Below are positions 10,746 to 22,530 of a stretch of DNA of 64,000 bases, piece by piece; the stretch's first letter is position 1, and every line of letters begins with the position of its first letter. This stretch comes from Orychophragmus violaceus. Taxonomy: Eukaryota > Streptophyta > Magnoliopsida > Brassicales > Brassicaceae. The stretch lies in assembly GCA_030180135.1 (NCBI GenBank), contig CM058230.1, forward strand, positions 61,350,580 through 61,414,579. The letters run 5' to 3'. The notes below the pieces were generated by a model. That model was not told the origin of the DNA. It searched no databases and worked only from the letters and a program-made list of their open reading frames with translations. A program made the translations under genes and the position numbers.

Positions 10746-11989
10746 ATCTGTGGCAACTATGGTCATCTCGCACCCATCTGTCCGATCGCAGGCCCAGGTC
10801 CCCGCATACCAGATCCAGGACCCAGCCGCGTGCCAGTACCGCCTACCGTTTTCCAACTTTGGGAACGTGAGGGCCACACAACGCGTCTTTTATCGATGGC
10901 CGAGCCACACCACATCGCCGCACCTTCGCGCAGCGCACATCCTTAGCATCCCCCTGGCACACCTGCCAGGGGTTTCTTCTGCGAGCCTTACTGCCGCTTG
11001 TGTTGGGTATTTCGGTCTTGCTGGAGACGCTAGGTTAGGATTAGGGTATGACAGTTATGTGGGGGTTCTGTCTTGTTTCTTTTGGGTGTGATGGCGACCG
11101 CGTATGTAGTAGACTACGTTCGACTGTTGTACTTAAAACCTTTGTATATGTGGATATGACGTTTTATGTATGCAGTGGACATGGGGTGTTCGATCTTTTA
11201 TTTTGAGTAACATAGTAATTATTTTGCATGCGTGTGATGGTTATGAATGCAAATCAATTAAGATGTGAAAACAAATGATGATCAGAACAAGCGATTAATC
11301 ATCATGACCCATGAGACGACCGCACCGACATACCGCGACCAATCTATTTCTTTCCTGATTGTGTGTTGTGTGATTGTGAGGTTTTCGGGTTTTGAGCTGT
11401 TCCTTACTTCCTTGATTGTTTATTGCATTGCGTGGCGCGTTAGGTTGTTAGAATTAAATTTCGAAATTGCTGTTTTTGTTTGATCGCTAGGTTGTTAGCA
11501 TTGTTGCAGAGTGTGATAGGATTGATAGCGAAATAAAGGTTTGTAGTGTTATTAGATTCACTAGGTTGAGGAGAATTCGTTTTATAGGTTGTTAGACCCA
11601 TAAAGTTTTGTAGACTGGAATTTGGGTTATCGGATAGAATCGCGGTGTAGAGAAGATTGAGAGATCTGCTAACTGGAATTAAGTTCGGAATTGATAATTG
11701 GTTTTGATAGGACGCTTATTCGAGAGAAAGTGGAATTATAGGATATTTTTAGTTAGTCATGAGTGACGGTCTGGTACATGACTAAGTAACCATATTGCAA
11801 CGAGGACGTGACATCGAGAATAGGGTAGATCGAATCTCACCGCTCCAGTGTGATGTTGTTGAAGTAGATGCAGGACGTGATTGACGATGAGACATGAATG
11901 CGAGACCGAATCCGAAACCCGAACGATAAGTTCGAGAAAGCCGCGAGACAGATGACCCGAGCCGTGCGTGCGTCAGTATGAGGTATTGG
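10746..11989 (+). other. E0 internal 3' region, left part
   Basis: After the decayed Gag tail (to about 10950) I see no coding region, only AT-rich sequence up to ATTGG (11985-11989), the target of P2. It continues at 19006. Confidence 0.5.
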
Positions 11990-12653
11990 TGTTGGGATTG
12001 TGTCCTGAAATCACATTGTACTTACTCTAAAGGTAGTTGTATTGTTGAGATCGGACAATTCATGTGATACTAGGTAGTCATAATGTTTTGCTAGAAGCCG
12101 CTTATGACAAATGAGATGTAACTCATTTCTAGTATCGTGTGAACCTACAGGGTCACACACCTAAGCAAGCTGGATTCACTTTGTATGGGATTGATCATTG
12201 GCATATGATCCGATCAATGAGTATTGGATACACATTGAATTGAGTTTTGAAGAGATGTGTCGATCGATGCAATGAGTGTGTCGATCGACGTAGGTTTTCG
12301 AAAGGGTGTGTCGATCGATACAGTAAGTGTGTCGATCGATGCACATTGGGCCTCGAGACTGACGTTTCGAGTTAATGACTTAAATGAGTCGGGTTTGATC
12401 CGACGGTCGTTTTCCGTCATCCCAGGTCGATATTTAAAGTCTTAGATAATCGACCTGAGCCCTAGCTGTCGTCGTCGCTTCTCAGAGAGAAAGCAGAGAG
12501 ACAGAAACTCATAGTTTGTGTGCGTGTTGACTAGCGATTGAGGGGCTCTTGATCTTGTTTATCTAACCCAATTTCCGCTGCCAATCTACAGGTAATCACG
12601 AGGTCAGTTCTTAGATTCAATCACCTAGACCCTGGATCCCAGGGATTCCTACA
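11990..12653 (+). repeat. P2 5' LTR
   Basis: 664 bp. Contains four CGATCG-core palindromes with centres at 12263.5, 12284.5, 12314.5 and 12335.5, that is two pairs each 21 bp apart. Confidence 0.9.
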
Positions 12654-12654
12654 G

Positions 12655-12667
12655 TGGTATCAGAGCC
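12655..12667 (+). other. P2 primer-binding site (tRNA-Met)
   Basis: TGGTATCAGAGCC one base after the 5' LTR. Confidence 0.9.
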
Positions 12668-14151
12668 ATAGGGTTTAATCCATTGAATCAGAAGCATGGA
12701 ATTCGATTAATGTAGTATTTGACTGAATTGATGTTATTTAGTTTTCGTTTTGGTAAAAGAATCTTGGATTTGTTAGTATCAAAAACGAAGAACTGTGTTT
12801 TCGCACTGTGTCGATCGACACAAGTTTGTGTCGGTCGACACACCGCGAAAACGGCGAAAAAAAATTATTAATTATTTTAGGGTTTTCGCACAGCATCGAT
12901 CGATGCACTGGGTGTGTCGGTCGATGCACCGCGAATTCACCTATTGAAATTTTGGGTTTCGATTTAGAGATCGCACTGCGTCGATCGTCACACTGGGTGA
13001 ATTGATCGACACAGGCTGTGCGAAAGGATAGATCGGTTCAATTGGATTGAACCGGTTATCTCGCATGGTTATGTCAGTTTAATTCGATTAAAAATTCCCT
13101 GATACCACAGGCCTTGCGATTGGTTAATCGGTTCAATTGGATTGAACTGGTTATCATGCTTGGTTAAGGTAGATCAGATCGGTTTAAATTGGATAAATTG
13201 ATTCAATTGGATTGAATTGGTTATCTCAATTGGTGTAAACCGATTTGATTGGTTAAGATCAGTTTGATTGGATAAGTCGGTTCAATTGAATTGGACCGGT
13301 TATCGCGATTAGTTAAACTGGTTGAATTGGTTCAGTTGGAGGGTAATCGTTTGGTTTTGAACCAAATGATTAAGAAATCAAACCAAAGGACCTAGCCCAC
13401 TTCAATTAGAACAAGCAAAACTTAATTAAAATTAGAAGTAAAACATGTTCTAAACCTATCTGGTACACATTGGATGTGTATTAGATCAAAAGCTTAGTTT
13501 TCAATATGGTCAACTGTCAAGACTCATGTCGTTGTTGTGATGGTCTTGCCAAGAGCTTGGTGTCCTCAATTACATGAGTGAGGCAGGTAATAGTATTGAT
13601 GGTCTTGCAGGGCTTGACATCAACAATTACGTGACCTAAGAGATTGATTGACTAATCTTTTAAAGTTCATTTTCCTCAACTAAATATCAAGTGACCTTGA
13701 TGTCTTGCCCAAATCTTGTCTACTGTCAAGACTCGTTTCGTTGTTGGATAGTCTTGGAGTCCTTGGTATCCACAATTACATGAGTAAGGCAGGTGATCAT
13801 TGATAGACTTACAGTGCGACTGTCAATGATCACAAGACTGAAGAGATTGGTTTACTTGACTGGGCTATCAGAAGTTATGGGCCCAGAGACATCAGAGTAG
13901 ATAGGACATGGATTGTCTTATCTGCGACCAAGAGTTGTACTTGGTACAATTAGTAATGATTTGCTTACCTAGATGACTAAACTCTGGGTGATGACGAGTC
14001 GTCCACTTTGATTTTAGTGATGTATGGGTCTTGGATCATTATATTCATAGAGGAAACATTGTTTGAATATAATGCGAGTTTTCTTATTAGATAACATTTC
14101 TCATTTCCTGAGCTTCATAACTAAAATTTTCTTTTATTAAAATTTCAGCCT
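12668..14151 (+). other. P2 leader with palindromes and an internal duplication
   Basis: About 1.5 kb, non-coding. It holds three pairs of CGATCG-core sites (12812/12832, 12897/12918, 12982/13003), a series of GGTTCAAT-ATTGAACC palindromes between 13035 and 13330, and two diverged copies of a roughly 150-bp block (about 13508-13660 and 13722-13880). Confidence 0.65.
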
Positions 14152-15070
14152 ATGTCTAAAACTACTTTCTCGTTGTGATCCGTCCTTGAGAAGGACAAGT
14201 TAAATGGATCAAATTTCCTGGATTGGTATCATAATTTGAGATTTATTCTCAAGCAAAAGAGTAAGGACTATGTCCTTGAGAAAGCTCTCCCCGAAAGGCT
14301 TGGGACCAATGCCTCGCATGCAGTGTATGATGCTTGGAATAAGCATTATATTGATGTGGTAGATGTGTGTGGTCTGATGTTAGCTACCATGGAATCGGAC
14401 TTAAAGAGTCAATACGAGAACATGGAGTCGCCAATAGAGATGATCACCAGCCTGAAACTGAAGTTTCAGGATATGGCACGAGTTGAGAGATTCCAGATGG
14501 TGAAGTCTCTCACTGGGTGCAAGCTACCAGAGGATGCTCCAGTGAGTCCTCATGTCATTAAAATGATGGGTTACATTGATAACCTGGGGAAACTGGATTG
14601 TCCTGTCAGCTAAGAGTTGGCTACTGACATCATTCTGCAGTCACTGCCGTCTAGTTATGATAAGTTTGTCAAAAGCTATATCAAGAATGGCTTGACGAAG
14701 ACGTTGACTGAGCTGCATGGCATGCTCAAAACAGCAGAGCAAGACATCACAAAGGGTAAAAGATTTGAAAAATCTTGTGTTGACAAGGGTAGAGGCAAGG
14801 CCGTCCAGATTTGGAATCAGGATAACCCCGTGTCATCATATAAGCCCAAGTCCGGCCCATCTGGTGTTAGAAAGTGCTTCTAGTGTGATGAGTTAGGGCA
14901 TTGGAAGAGAGATTGCATAAAATTCTTGGAAGATTCACAAGAGATGAAGGAGATGTATGGTACTTCTTCTTCAGATATTGTGTTATTACTTCAAGTTCTA
15001 CGTATGTATTGGATACTAGTTGTGGAACTGATATTTTGGAAATATGCAGGGCCTAAGCGACAGTAGAACG
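14152..15070 (+). pseudogene. P2 gag pseudogene
   Basis: One frame from ATG 14152 (MSKTTFSL) is homologous to the M1 and M4 Gag throughout. It is interrupted by three stops: TGA at 14176, TAA at 14611-14613 and TAG at 14881-14883, the last replacing the Tyr of the knuckle C-F/Y-C. The knuckle continues as [11 protein letters not shown]. The open pieces are 14236-14613 and 14617-14883. The remaining sequence after the knuckle is already out of the ancestral protease frame, as it is in M4. Confidence 0.85.
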
Positions 15071-18000
15071 TTGAGGAAAGGACAAGTGGAACTGCGAGTA
15101 TGGTATGGAGCAATGGTTGCTACATGAGCCGTAGAGATTCTCCACTTGTAGGAGCCTTTCAAGCTTGGTTTTTGAATTAAGTAATTGCTACTATGTACCA
15201 GCTTTAAGCAGAGATGTCTTTCATTTTCTTGTAAGAATTTGGATGTTTTTCATTCTAATAAAACACATTTGCTCTTTTGATCTTAATGAAATATTATATG
15301 GTAGCACCCCTTTTGATAATGGGTTTTATATCTTAAACCAATGTACGCTTGTCTATATAACATAAATACCAAACGGTTTAAGTCTGATGACTTGAACTCG
15401 ATTTTTTCCTTAGCATAGTCGTTTTGACCACATAGAGTGAAGCGGATTCAGAAGTTCCATTGTTATGGGCTCTAGGCTCATTTGATTATAAATCATTTGA
15501 GATATGAATTCTGCATGTTGGGCCAAATGACTAAGGCTTCTTTAGCAGAGCTAAAGAAAAGGGCCCGCGGCTTATTGGGCCTTACACGTACTGATATATG
15601 TGGCCCGATGAGCATCAATGCCAAAGGAAATCTTTAGTACTTCATTACCTTATTGATGGCATCAATAAGTATGGTTGTGTTTTTTTGATGAGACACGAGT
15701 AGGAATCTTTTGAGGAGTTACAAAATGAAGTGTAGAACTGATTTGACAGAAGTATTGAGATCCTCGATTAGATCGCGGAGGAAAATACTTGAGTCAAGAA
15801 TTGGGTGATTATCTAAGTGAGTGTGAAGTCATGTCACAGCTCTTTTCTCCTGGAAAACCTAAATGGTGTTTCTGAGAGAACGAATCGGACCTTATTAGAT
15901 ATGCTCCGATTAATGATGAGTCACATGAATCTTCCATTACCCTTTTAATACGCTCTAAAATGAATATGTTTACGCCAAATAGTTTTCTATCAGAATCAGT
16001 TGAAAGACACCACATTGTATGTGGACTGGGTGATTTCCAAGTATGTTTTTCTGATTAATTGGGATTGTAAGGTTTGTGTAAGGCAGTTGTCAACAAAAAC
16101 TTGAACCTAAATCTGATAAGGGCTGCTTCGCCGGTTGTCCTAGGGAAACCGAGGCTTAGTACTTTTGCTACCAATCCGAGGACAAAGCCTTGTTGTTCGG
16201 AACTCTGTTTTTCCAAGAAGAACAGTGGGAGTAAAAGTACAGCTCGAAGAAATTCGAGAAACACAGGAGGTTGTTTAACCTGTTGAGGGAGAGCAGCGGT
16301 TGGATCTATAGAGTGCTATAGGATCTACACTTGTAGAGCCTAAAGTTCGATGATCCTAATGGATCCGTCACTAAACCGAGGGTGATTCCTCATGACTGAT
16401 TGCTGTGATCTGTTGATCATTGAAAAGTGACGAGCCTGCGAAATTCAAAGAAGCGAAGGTGAGCCCCAACTCCGAAAATTAACAAGGAATGTATGTTAGC
16501 TTCACCGATCCATTTCTGGATTGAAGCAAACACCTTGGAATTGGAATCTATGTTCTGTTAAAACGGTCAAAGGTTTTGACTTGATCAGGAACGTATAGAA
16601 ACCGTGCGTTTACAAGTAAACTAATGGGAGCGTAGTTGTAATTCTCGCACTGTATGTTTATAACATACTTAATCTCATAAACGACGTTCCGACGCTAAAG
16701 CCTTGTCAAAATTTGGGTCGGAAGTCAAATTTAACGATGGACATGGGAGAAGCCGCGAAAGTTCTTGGAATAATGATCCATTGAAATGGATTGGAAAGGA
16801 TAATTAGATCGTGTCAGAATCCTTATGGTGATAAGGTATTGGACAATTCAAATGTGCTTAATTCCAAGAATGGCTTCACACCAAAGGTTTTATGGCAATA
16901 ATCTTAGCAAGATGGAGTGTCTTTGACACTGGCTGAGCTAGTATTGATCTTAGCAATATGGAGTATCTTTGACACTGGCTGAGCTAGCATCGATCTTAGC
17001 AAGATGAAGTGTCTTGGACACTGGTTGAGCTAGTATCTATGAGTGTGATTCCTTTTGCTTATGCAATAGAATCCATCATGAATGCCATATTTTGCACTCG
17101 CCTGATGTAGCTGACGCACAAAGCATGACGAGAAGATACCAATTTGTTCCGGTAAAAGTCACTGGACAGTTGTAAGGAATATCCTCAAGTGTTTGAGAAA
17201 CACTAAGGATAGTTCTTATTCAACTGAGAAAAATGACGAATCTGTTATGAGTAGTTAGACGGACAAAGATGATTCCCGATTCCCACCTGGTTATATCTCT
17301 TTGCCTGTGTAACGGCGCTATCTGTTGGAAAGGTCTCCAAGCAGTGGACCGTAGAATAGTGCTTATTGAAGAATAGCGGTGTGGTTTGTTGGAATGGTTC
17401 CAAGCAAGAATACCGCAGCATCTCTCACAACCTAAGCATGAGTTTCGTACTATTCTGTAGGTACTAGATATCTGAAGACGTGGTCTTGATTATAGTGGGA
17501 GTTATGTTAGTTATGATGTTCAGATAGACATGATATGGTCATGTTTATGAAAAACTGACATCAGCATTATTTGATTTTTGGATAATTGAATAATGGTCCC
17601 AAGTATTTTATGTTCATTTTATAGGTCATCAAGTTGAGGACTTGATCATGAAACTCTATAAATGAAAGATGACATAAAATTATGTTTGTCCCTGGTCATA
17701 TGTTGTTAAAATGGAACACTAACAACCGTTAAGACTAGTATGTGAGGTGACGTATGACTATGTTTCATGGAGTCATTGATATGAGTATCAACGTCAGTCA
17801 CATGGATATATGTTGGTGAACATATGATCGGACATGACCCGCTAATGAGAAATCTACAGGATAGTTATATCTGTGTCATAAGAGGTTCTCATTACGACTA
17901 TAGAGTATAGTCCTTAGACCTGAGTTCATCATGCTTTCTAGCATATGAATTGGTGCGTTTTGACCTTGTCAAACGTCGTTCCGTAACTGGCGGCTATAAA

Positions 18001-18292
18001 GGCATTGCTTAGGCGTATCATGAAGTATGTGTAGAAACAGGGATGGAACAAGATGGGATTTGTCCCTCCTATATAACAGGAGATAAATATCTCAGGGCCC
18101 ATCGAAGATTTGATACTGAGAAAATGCATGGCCGTGCTCAAACGAGGTGATTGTCAGTCGTTTTTTTTATCAGTATAGATCAGGAGTTCGATGAATATGA
18201 TATTGGCTATAATAAGGATGACACAGTTTCTTGCCTTATGCCATATCGAGATATAGAGACGAAGGGATTATGGGAATAGATGATTCCAGTAC
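15071..18292 (+). pseudogene. P2 decayed pol and 3' untranslated region
   Basis: Scattered Copia remnants in changing frames: a protease scrap near 15010-15040; integrase remnants around 15570-15620 (LGL-T-R-T-D-ICGPMSIN) and 15765-15810 (RSDRGGK); and RT/RNase H remnants to about 17480. The last 800 bp match the 3' region of M1. Many lesions are the same as in M4, so the decay predates insertion. A short repeated phrase, CTTAGCAA.ATGGAGT plus following sequence, occurs about three times at 16900-17040. Confidence 0.7.
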
Positions 18293-18303
18293 AAGTGGGA
18301 GAT
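18293..18303 (+). other. P2 polypurine tract
   Basis: AAGTGGGAGAT directly before the 3' LTR. Confidence 0.8.
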
Positions 18304-19005
18304 TGTTGGGAATTTGTCCTGAAATCACATTGTACTTACTCTAAAGATAGTGTTATTGACGAGATCGGACAATTCATGTGATACTAGGTAGTCATAATGT
18401 TTTGCTAGAAGCCGCTTATGACAAATGAGATGTAACTCATTTCTAGTATCGTGTGAACCTACACCTAAGCAAGCTGGATTCATTTTGTATGGGATTGATC
18501 ATTGGCATATGATCCGATCAATGAGTATTAAATACACATTGAATTGAGTTTTGAAGAGATGTGTCGATCGATGCAATGAGTGTGTCGATCGATGCAGGTT
18601 TTCGAAAGGGTGTGTCGATCGATACAGTAAGTGTGTCGATCGATGCACATTGGGCCTCGAGACTGACGTTTCCAGTTAATGACTTAAAGGAGTCGGGTTT
18701 GATCCGACGGTCGTTTTTCGTCATCCCAGGTCCATATATAACGTCTTAGATGATCGACCTGAGCCCTAGCTGTCGTCATCGCTTCTCAGAGAGAAAGCAG
18801 AGAGACAGAAACTCATAGCATCCCAGGAGATCCGATCACCGGAACTAGCAACCCGGCGGATTCCAGTTTGTGTGCGTGTGGACTAGTGATTGAGGCGCTC
18901 TTGATCTCGTTTATCTAACCCAATTTTCGCTGCCAATCTACAGGTAATCATGAGGTCAGTTCTTAGATCCAATCACCTAGACCCTGGATCCCAGGGATTC
19001 CTACA
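18304..19005 (+). repeat. P2 3' LTR
   Basis: 702 bp. The same four palindromes as the 5' LTR, centres 18567.5, 18588.5, 18618.5 and 18639.5. Confidence 0.9.
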
Positions 19006-20096
19006 ATTGGTAGCAGATAAGTTCTAGCCGTCTGTCAGTAACGGTTCAAGAGAAGTCAACAGTAACCGCCTTAGTCTACGGTCAAAGTCAACGTCGTCGG
19101 TCAACGCCACCGGTCAACGCGGTCAGCGCCGGTCAAGTCGGAGATCAAACCAGTCAATGCTCGGTCAACAGCTGTTCTTTAGTTCGGTAGTTAGAGATGA
19201 TCCGTGTCAGGGTTCGGGAGATTCGGGATCCAGCTAATCGGTCTTGGTATCTATCCATCCATCCGTCCGCATTTATCCACTGTGAGTCGGCTCAATCTAT
19301 ATCGTAGTTAGATAATCATGTAGACAGGGAACCTAACGCCGTAGACTAGGATGCATGCCCGTTAGTTAAGTTGAACTGATTAGTTATAATGATTATCGGT
19401 TAATCTGAAATTGGTTGGGTTAAATAGACGGATGTTAGGTGGTTAGAGCTAATCCGTTGAATGTCGTTAGGTTGCTAGAGTTGATTGATTGTTGCATTCA
19501 TATCAACGATGCATGTTCGGACCTATATGCACATATACATATTAAGAACGATATTAATGAATCTATATATGGGAATTAAGACGACATTAAAATTATGACT
19601 AAAACACCTAACTAACGTATGGAATATATAACGGGTGGGTTAGGTCTAATTAGTCGGGTTAAGGTTTAATGAACTAAAGTTAATGAATAACGAGCTGTCA
19701 GGGAGTTAGTAAGTTTACTAACTCTAAACCGACAGATCGAGGAGTTATTAAATGATACTTAGGGTTGATAATTAAGAATGTTATGTGGTTGGTGAGCCGT
19801 CTACGGGTTAGCAATCCGCTAATCCAATGTAGCGGACTAAATGAGACTAATAGACATTAATGAACCTTAAAGGCCTGTCTAATTGTTCTATGTGCGTGTT
19901 ATTGCTTTGATCTTGTGTGTGTTGTGTGCATGCTTGTTCTTAGACTACTCCGGTGTAGGGCCGGGTAGTCAGTTGAGTGGCACTTACACCGGTCATGGGA
20001 CTGGGTAAGTTTGTAGTTGTTCGATTCGGTATAGCACCGAGTGGGGTTGGTGGTGGTGGTTTTGTTAGGACTTGCGGGATAGATTGGTGTTGCTTG
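19006..20096 (+). other. E0 internal 3' region, right part, and hidden LTR start
   Basis: Starts with the second ATTGG of P2. Near 19075-19145 there are several GGTCAACG-type short repeats. No coding region. The 3' LTR of E0 must begin somewhere here or earlier, but no clear PPT-TG junction could be chosen. Confidence 0.4.
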
Positions 20097-21284
20097 TATT
20101 TTCATGTTGACCTTGTCGGTCTTGTGTTGTGTGTTAGAGTCCCAATGAGCTGCGTGTTTACCTTACTGCACTAGGACTCTAGGGTGCGTTAGATCCCGCA
20201 AGTATAGGATTGAAAGCGTTCTGGTACTTCCGACCCGATTGGATCCTTGGGTGGTGACCTGACCGTTTCACATTGTGATTCTGGTTATGGTGTTAACCTA
20301 CTGAGTGACGCTTGTATGTGCGTGGTCCGGAGAATACGGGGTCATGTCCTAGGGCCGAACTACATGGAAACTTAGATTATCGTGGGGTAGCCCCAGTCAC
20401 TGTGTATCGATGGACGGAGAACAGTTTCCTAGGTCGTTGGACTTCGTGTTGACGTTTAGGAGTCGTGGATAGTGGTAGTTACCTCGTCGGTGACTATGTT
20501 AACCTGTGGAAGTTAACGAGTTCGCATAGTGGGTCCAGTGGTGTTAAGTTCGTTGTGTGCGGTAGATAGATCGAGTCTAATCGAGGGCATGTGCCGCAGT
20601 GCCGTCGATTTCTGTAATTCTTTCCTTTCTATTGCAAGTGCTTGTGTGTTGTGGGTTTATAACGTCATGGTGGCACATGATAGACCATTTCTCCTTATGC
20701 TTGTTATTTTGGGTTTTGGGGCGGGAAATTGTAGTTTTAGATAGACTAGAAGCCGTTAGTGGGGAGCCGACTCGCTGGGTGATCTTAGATCGCTCATTAG
20801 ACTCTTTTTGTGTTTTTCAGGTTTAGCAGCGATAAACGCGGGAGGTCCTCGGTGTAGTTTAAGGAACGCTTGTGGCTGGAGTTCTTGATTCAATGATTTT
20901 TGATGGTTGTTTTTTGGTTTGGCTGTGACGCATATTTAATTGTGTTTATTTTGTGAGTAGATTTTAATAAGCAAATTGTTTTTGTAAATTGCATAAGTGT
21001 TATGTAAACGTTTATCTACTTAAAAATGAATACGCTTCCCTGGTATATTGGTTTCGTACGAACCGACACAACTCGCGGAAACGATACAGGTTGAAAAGCT
21101 TTGTATTGTGGAAGCGAGGTAAACGGGGTCAAAGACGGTTTGGTGCGAGCCATTGAATCGAACTAGACTATCTCCGACTTCGTATTGTGACGAACTTTTA
21201 CTGTTTGACTTGCTCGGGTTTGACTTGGTCATGTTCTTGTTTGATTGTTGACCGGTCAGCGGATAATGGGAAAGGGGCGTTACA
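20097..21284 (+). repeat. E0 3' LTR (at least this part)
   Basis: Homologous to 1377-1925 joined to 9167-9817 and ends GGGGCGTTACA at 21284. It carries the empty sites of the CACTA (TAT, 20097-20099) and of M1 (TGCTTGTGTGTTG, about 20639-20651). No gene. Confidence 0.7.
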
Positions 21285-22312
21285 CCCAACATATTACGGA
21301 TGGCAGCAGGTCAAAGCTGAGAAATGGCCATCTTCCTCGCCTCGCAATATTCGACTAGGATTCTGGGAAGAGGAGATTACACTCTGTGAACCAACACTCA
21401 TACAAGAAAGCCCACTCAGGAGGAGCATCCCAAGGTCGCTCGTACAAGATTGGCAAACAAAGCTCAAGGCCGGAGACACGAGAACAGTTCCACTAGATAT
21501 CATCCAGAGACGGCTGCTCACAAAAGGACGAACGAATCACTCGGGGAACAACAACCTTCTTTTCCGACGATTCTCCTTTTTCCTCTGCTGCCTTCTTCGA
21601 CCTTTTTTTCCTTCGTCTTGAACCTCTCATTCGAAAACGATTGCCAGAAGCAGACGGGCTGTTCCTCGAACGATCTCCGAATCAGCAGTCCCAACGCCCT
21701 CACTACGACGACCTAACTCGTTACCACCATCCGGATGTCGTTCATCTTCGCCTCTCTGATTCTCGTCAACAGGCGAATCTAATTATCCCTCTCGTATTGC
21801 CGGTGAAGAGAAGCATAGGTGAACGGTTGACAATCAAGAGGTTTTATCACCATCGGAGCATTACGAAATGGACGAGGCTTCCGCCCAGCATGCGACTTCA
21901 GAAAATCCTCGTCTCCCTCAATCGACCTAGAATGAACAGGTCTTTCGCCTGATGATTTAGAAGAATAAAAGTCGCTGCTACTAGTGGAAGAATGGGAACT
22001 CGATTCTACTTGCATGCTAAAAAACCCCAAAATCAAGCAACATAACACAACAATCGGATAAGCAGATACAGAGAAAAGATTACAGGAACTGAAGAGCGAA
22101 AATTTGGAAAAAGGGTTTTTATGGAGACTCGAAAATGATCGTGCCATCCGCGGTTCGCGTCTCTTAATTCCCCTAAAGCCGCGAAAGAATCCAACGGCCC
22201 AAATGGCGTCGATCCGCCTGACGAATTGACCAGATTTCCGCCTGACTTAAATGCGCAAAGAAATTCACTGACCCCGACCGAGCCAAAGATCGCCGAACTA
22301 GGGGGGGCTAAA
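21285..22312 (+). other. F0: internal 3' part of an unclassified LTR element
   Basis: Lies between the E0 end and a PPT plus LTR start (GGGGGGGCTAAA at 22301-22312, then TGTTGGATATGG). Open stretches on the plus strand (to 21621, and 21641-21952) and on the minus strand (21779-22147, 122 aa, with a hydrophobic stretch near residues 27-45) resemble nothing I recognise. The plus-strand pieces are Ser/Arg-rich and may be a decayed polyprotein. The minus ORF could be chance. Confidence 0.35.
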
Positions 22313-22530
22313 TGTTGGATATGGGTTTAACACCCATCCATAAGCCCATTAGAAATCTTGCCACCTCATCAAAAATACTTTGGCCCAACAATCGAGCCCG
22401 CTAAGGAGTCAAATGGCCTAACAAGAAGTCAGACCATTCACACTATAAATAGACCCTTCACTCCTCATTTTTCATCATCTTGTAACTTGTGAAGTCTCTA
22501 AGCTACCCTTATAAAGCGACAAGCCCAAGC
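22313..22530 (+). repeat. F0 3' LTR, truncated by M3
   Basis: Begins TGTTGGATATGG after a purine tract. A TATA box, CTATAAATAG, lies at about 22443-22452. It is interrupted at 22530 by M3, whose TSD is CAAGC. Confidence 0.5.
22444..22450 (+). promoter_or_regulatory. Probable TATA box of the F0 LTR
   Basis: TATAAAT in a typical plant context (CACTATAAATAGACC), about 130 bp into the LTR. Confidence 0.45.

Larger units (their letters stand above)
11990..19005 (+). mobile_element. P2: full-length Copia element with decayed pol, TSD ATTGG
   Basis: LTRs 11990-12653 (664 bp) and 18304-19005 (702 bp), TGTTGGG...CCTACA, are flanked by perfect ATTGG duplications (11985-11989 and 19006-19010). It has a tRNA-Met PBS, a long leader, gag with in-frame stops, a heavily decayed pol and a PPT (GTGGGAGAT). 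The length difference of the LTRs is mainly a 48-bp block present only in the 3' copy near 18819-18866; relatives also have it, so it was deleted from the 5' copy. Confidence 0.92.
1377..21284 (+). mobile_element. E0: old gag-only Gypsy-like LTR element hosting three insertions
   Basis: Two homologous long LTRs bound this element. The 5' copy is 1377-1925 plus 9167-9817 and the 3' copy ends at 21284; both end in GGGCGTTACA or a close variant. A degenerate tRNA-Met primer site (9823-9835) and a gag-like ORF with zinc knuckles (10065-10745) follow the 5' LTR. No protease, RT or integrase is visible. Insertions of M1, P2 and the CACTA split it. The LTR start cannot be fixed because the CACTA occupies that side of the 5' copy. 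It may be a TR-GAG type non-autonomous element or a deletion derivative. Confidence 0.55.

Noticed and set aside
12257..12345. Repeated palindromes as a CRISPR-like array
   Set aside because: The sites are paired inside LTRs and leaders of plant retrotransposons, spacers are short and related, and there are no cas genes.
12257..12445. Small ORFs rich in S-I-D-T/A phrases (also 18561-18749, 12214-12420, 48301-48497)
   Set aside because: They are translations of the CGATCG palindromes and occur on both strands; no other coding sign.
19006..19020. ATTGGTAGCAGATA as a primer-binding site after the P2 3' LTR
   Set aside because: ATTGG is the P2 target duplication, present also at 11985-11989, so the resemblance to TTGGTATCAGAG is probably chance.
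21779..22147. 122-codon minus-strand ORF as a secreted or membrane protein
   Set aside because: The first half is hydrophobic/Ser-rich, but PPT and TATA orientation indicate a plus-strand element here and no family is recognisable.
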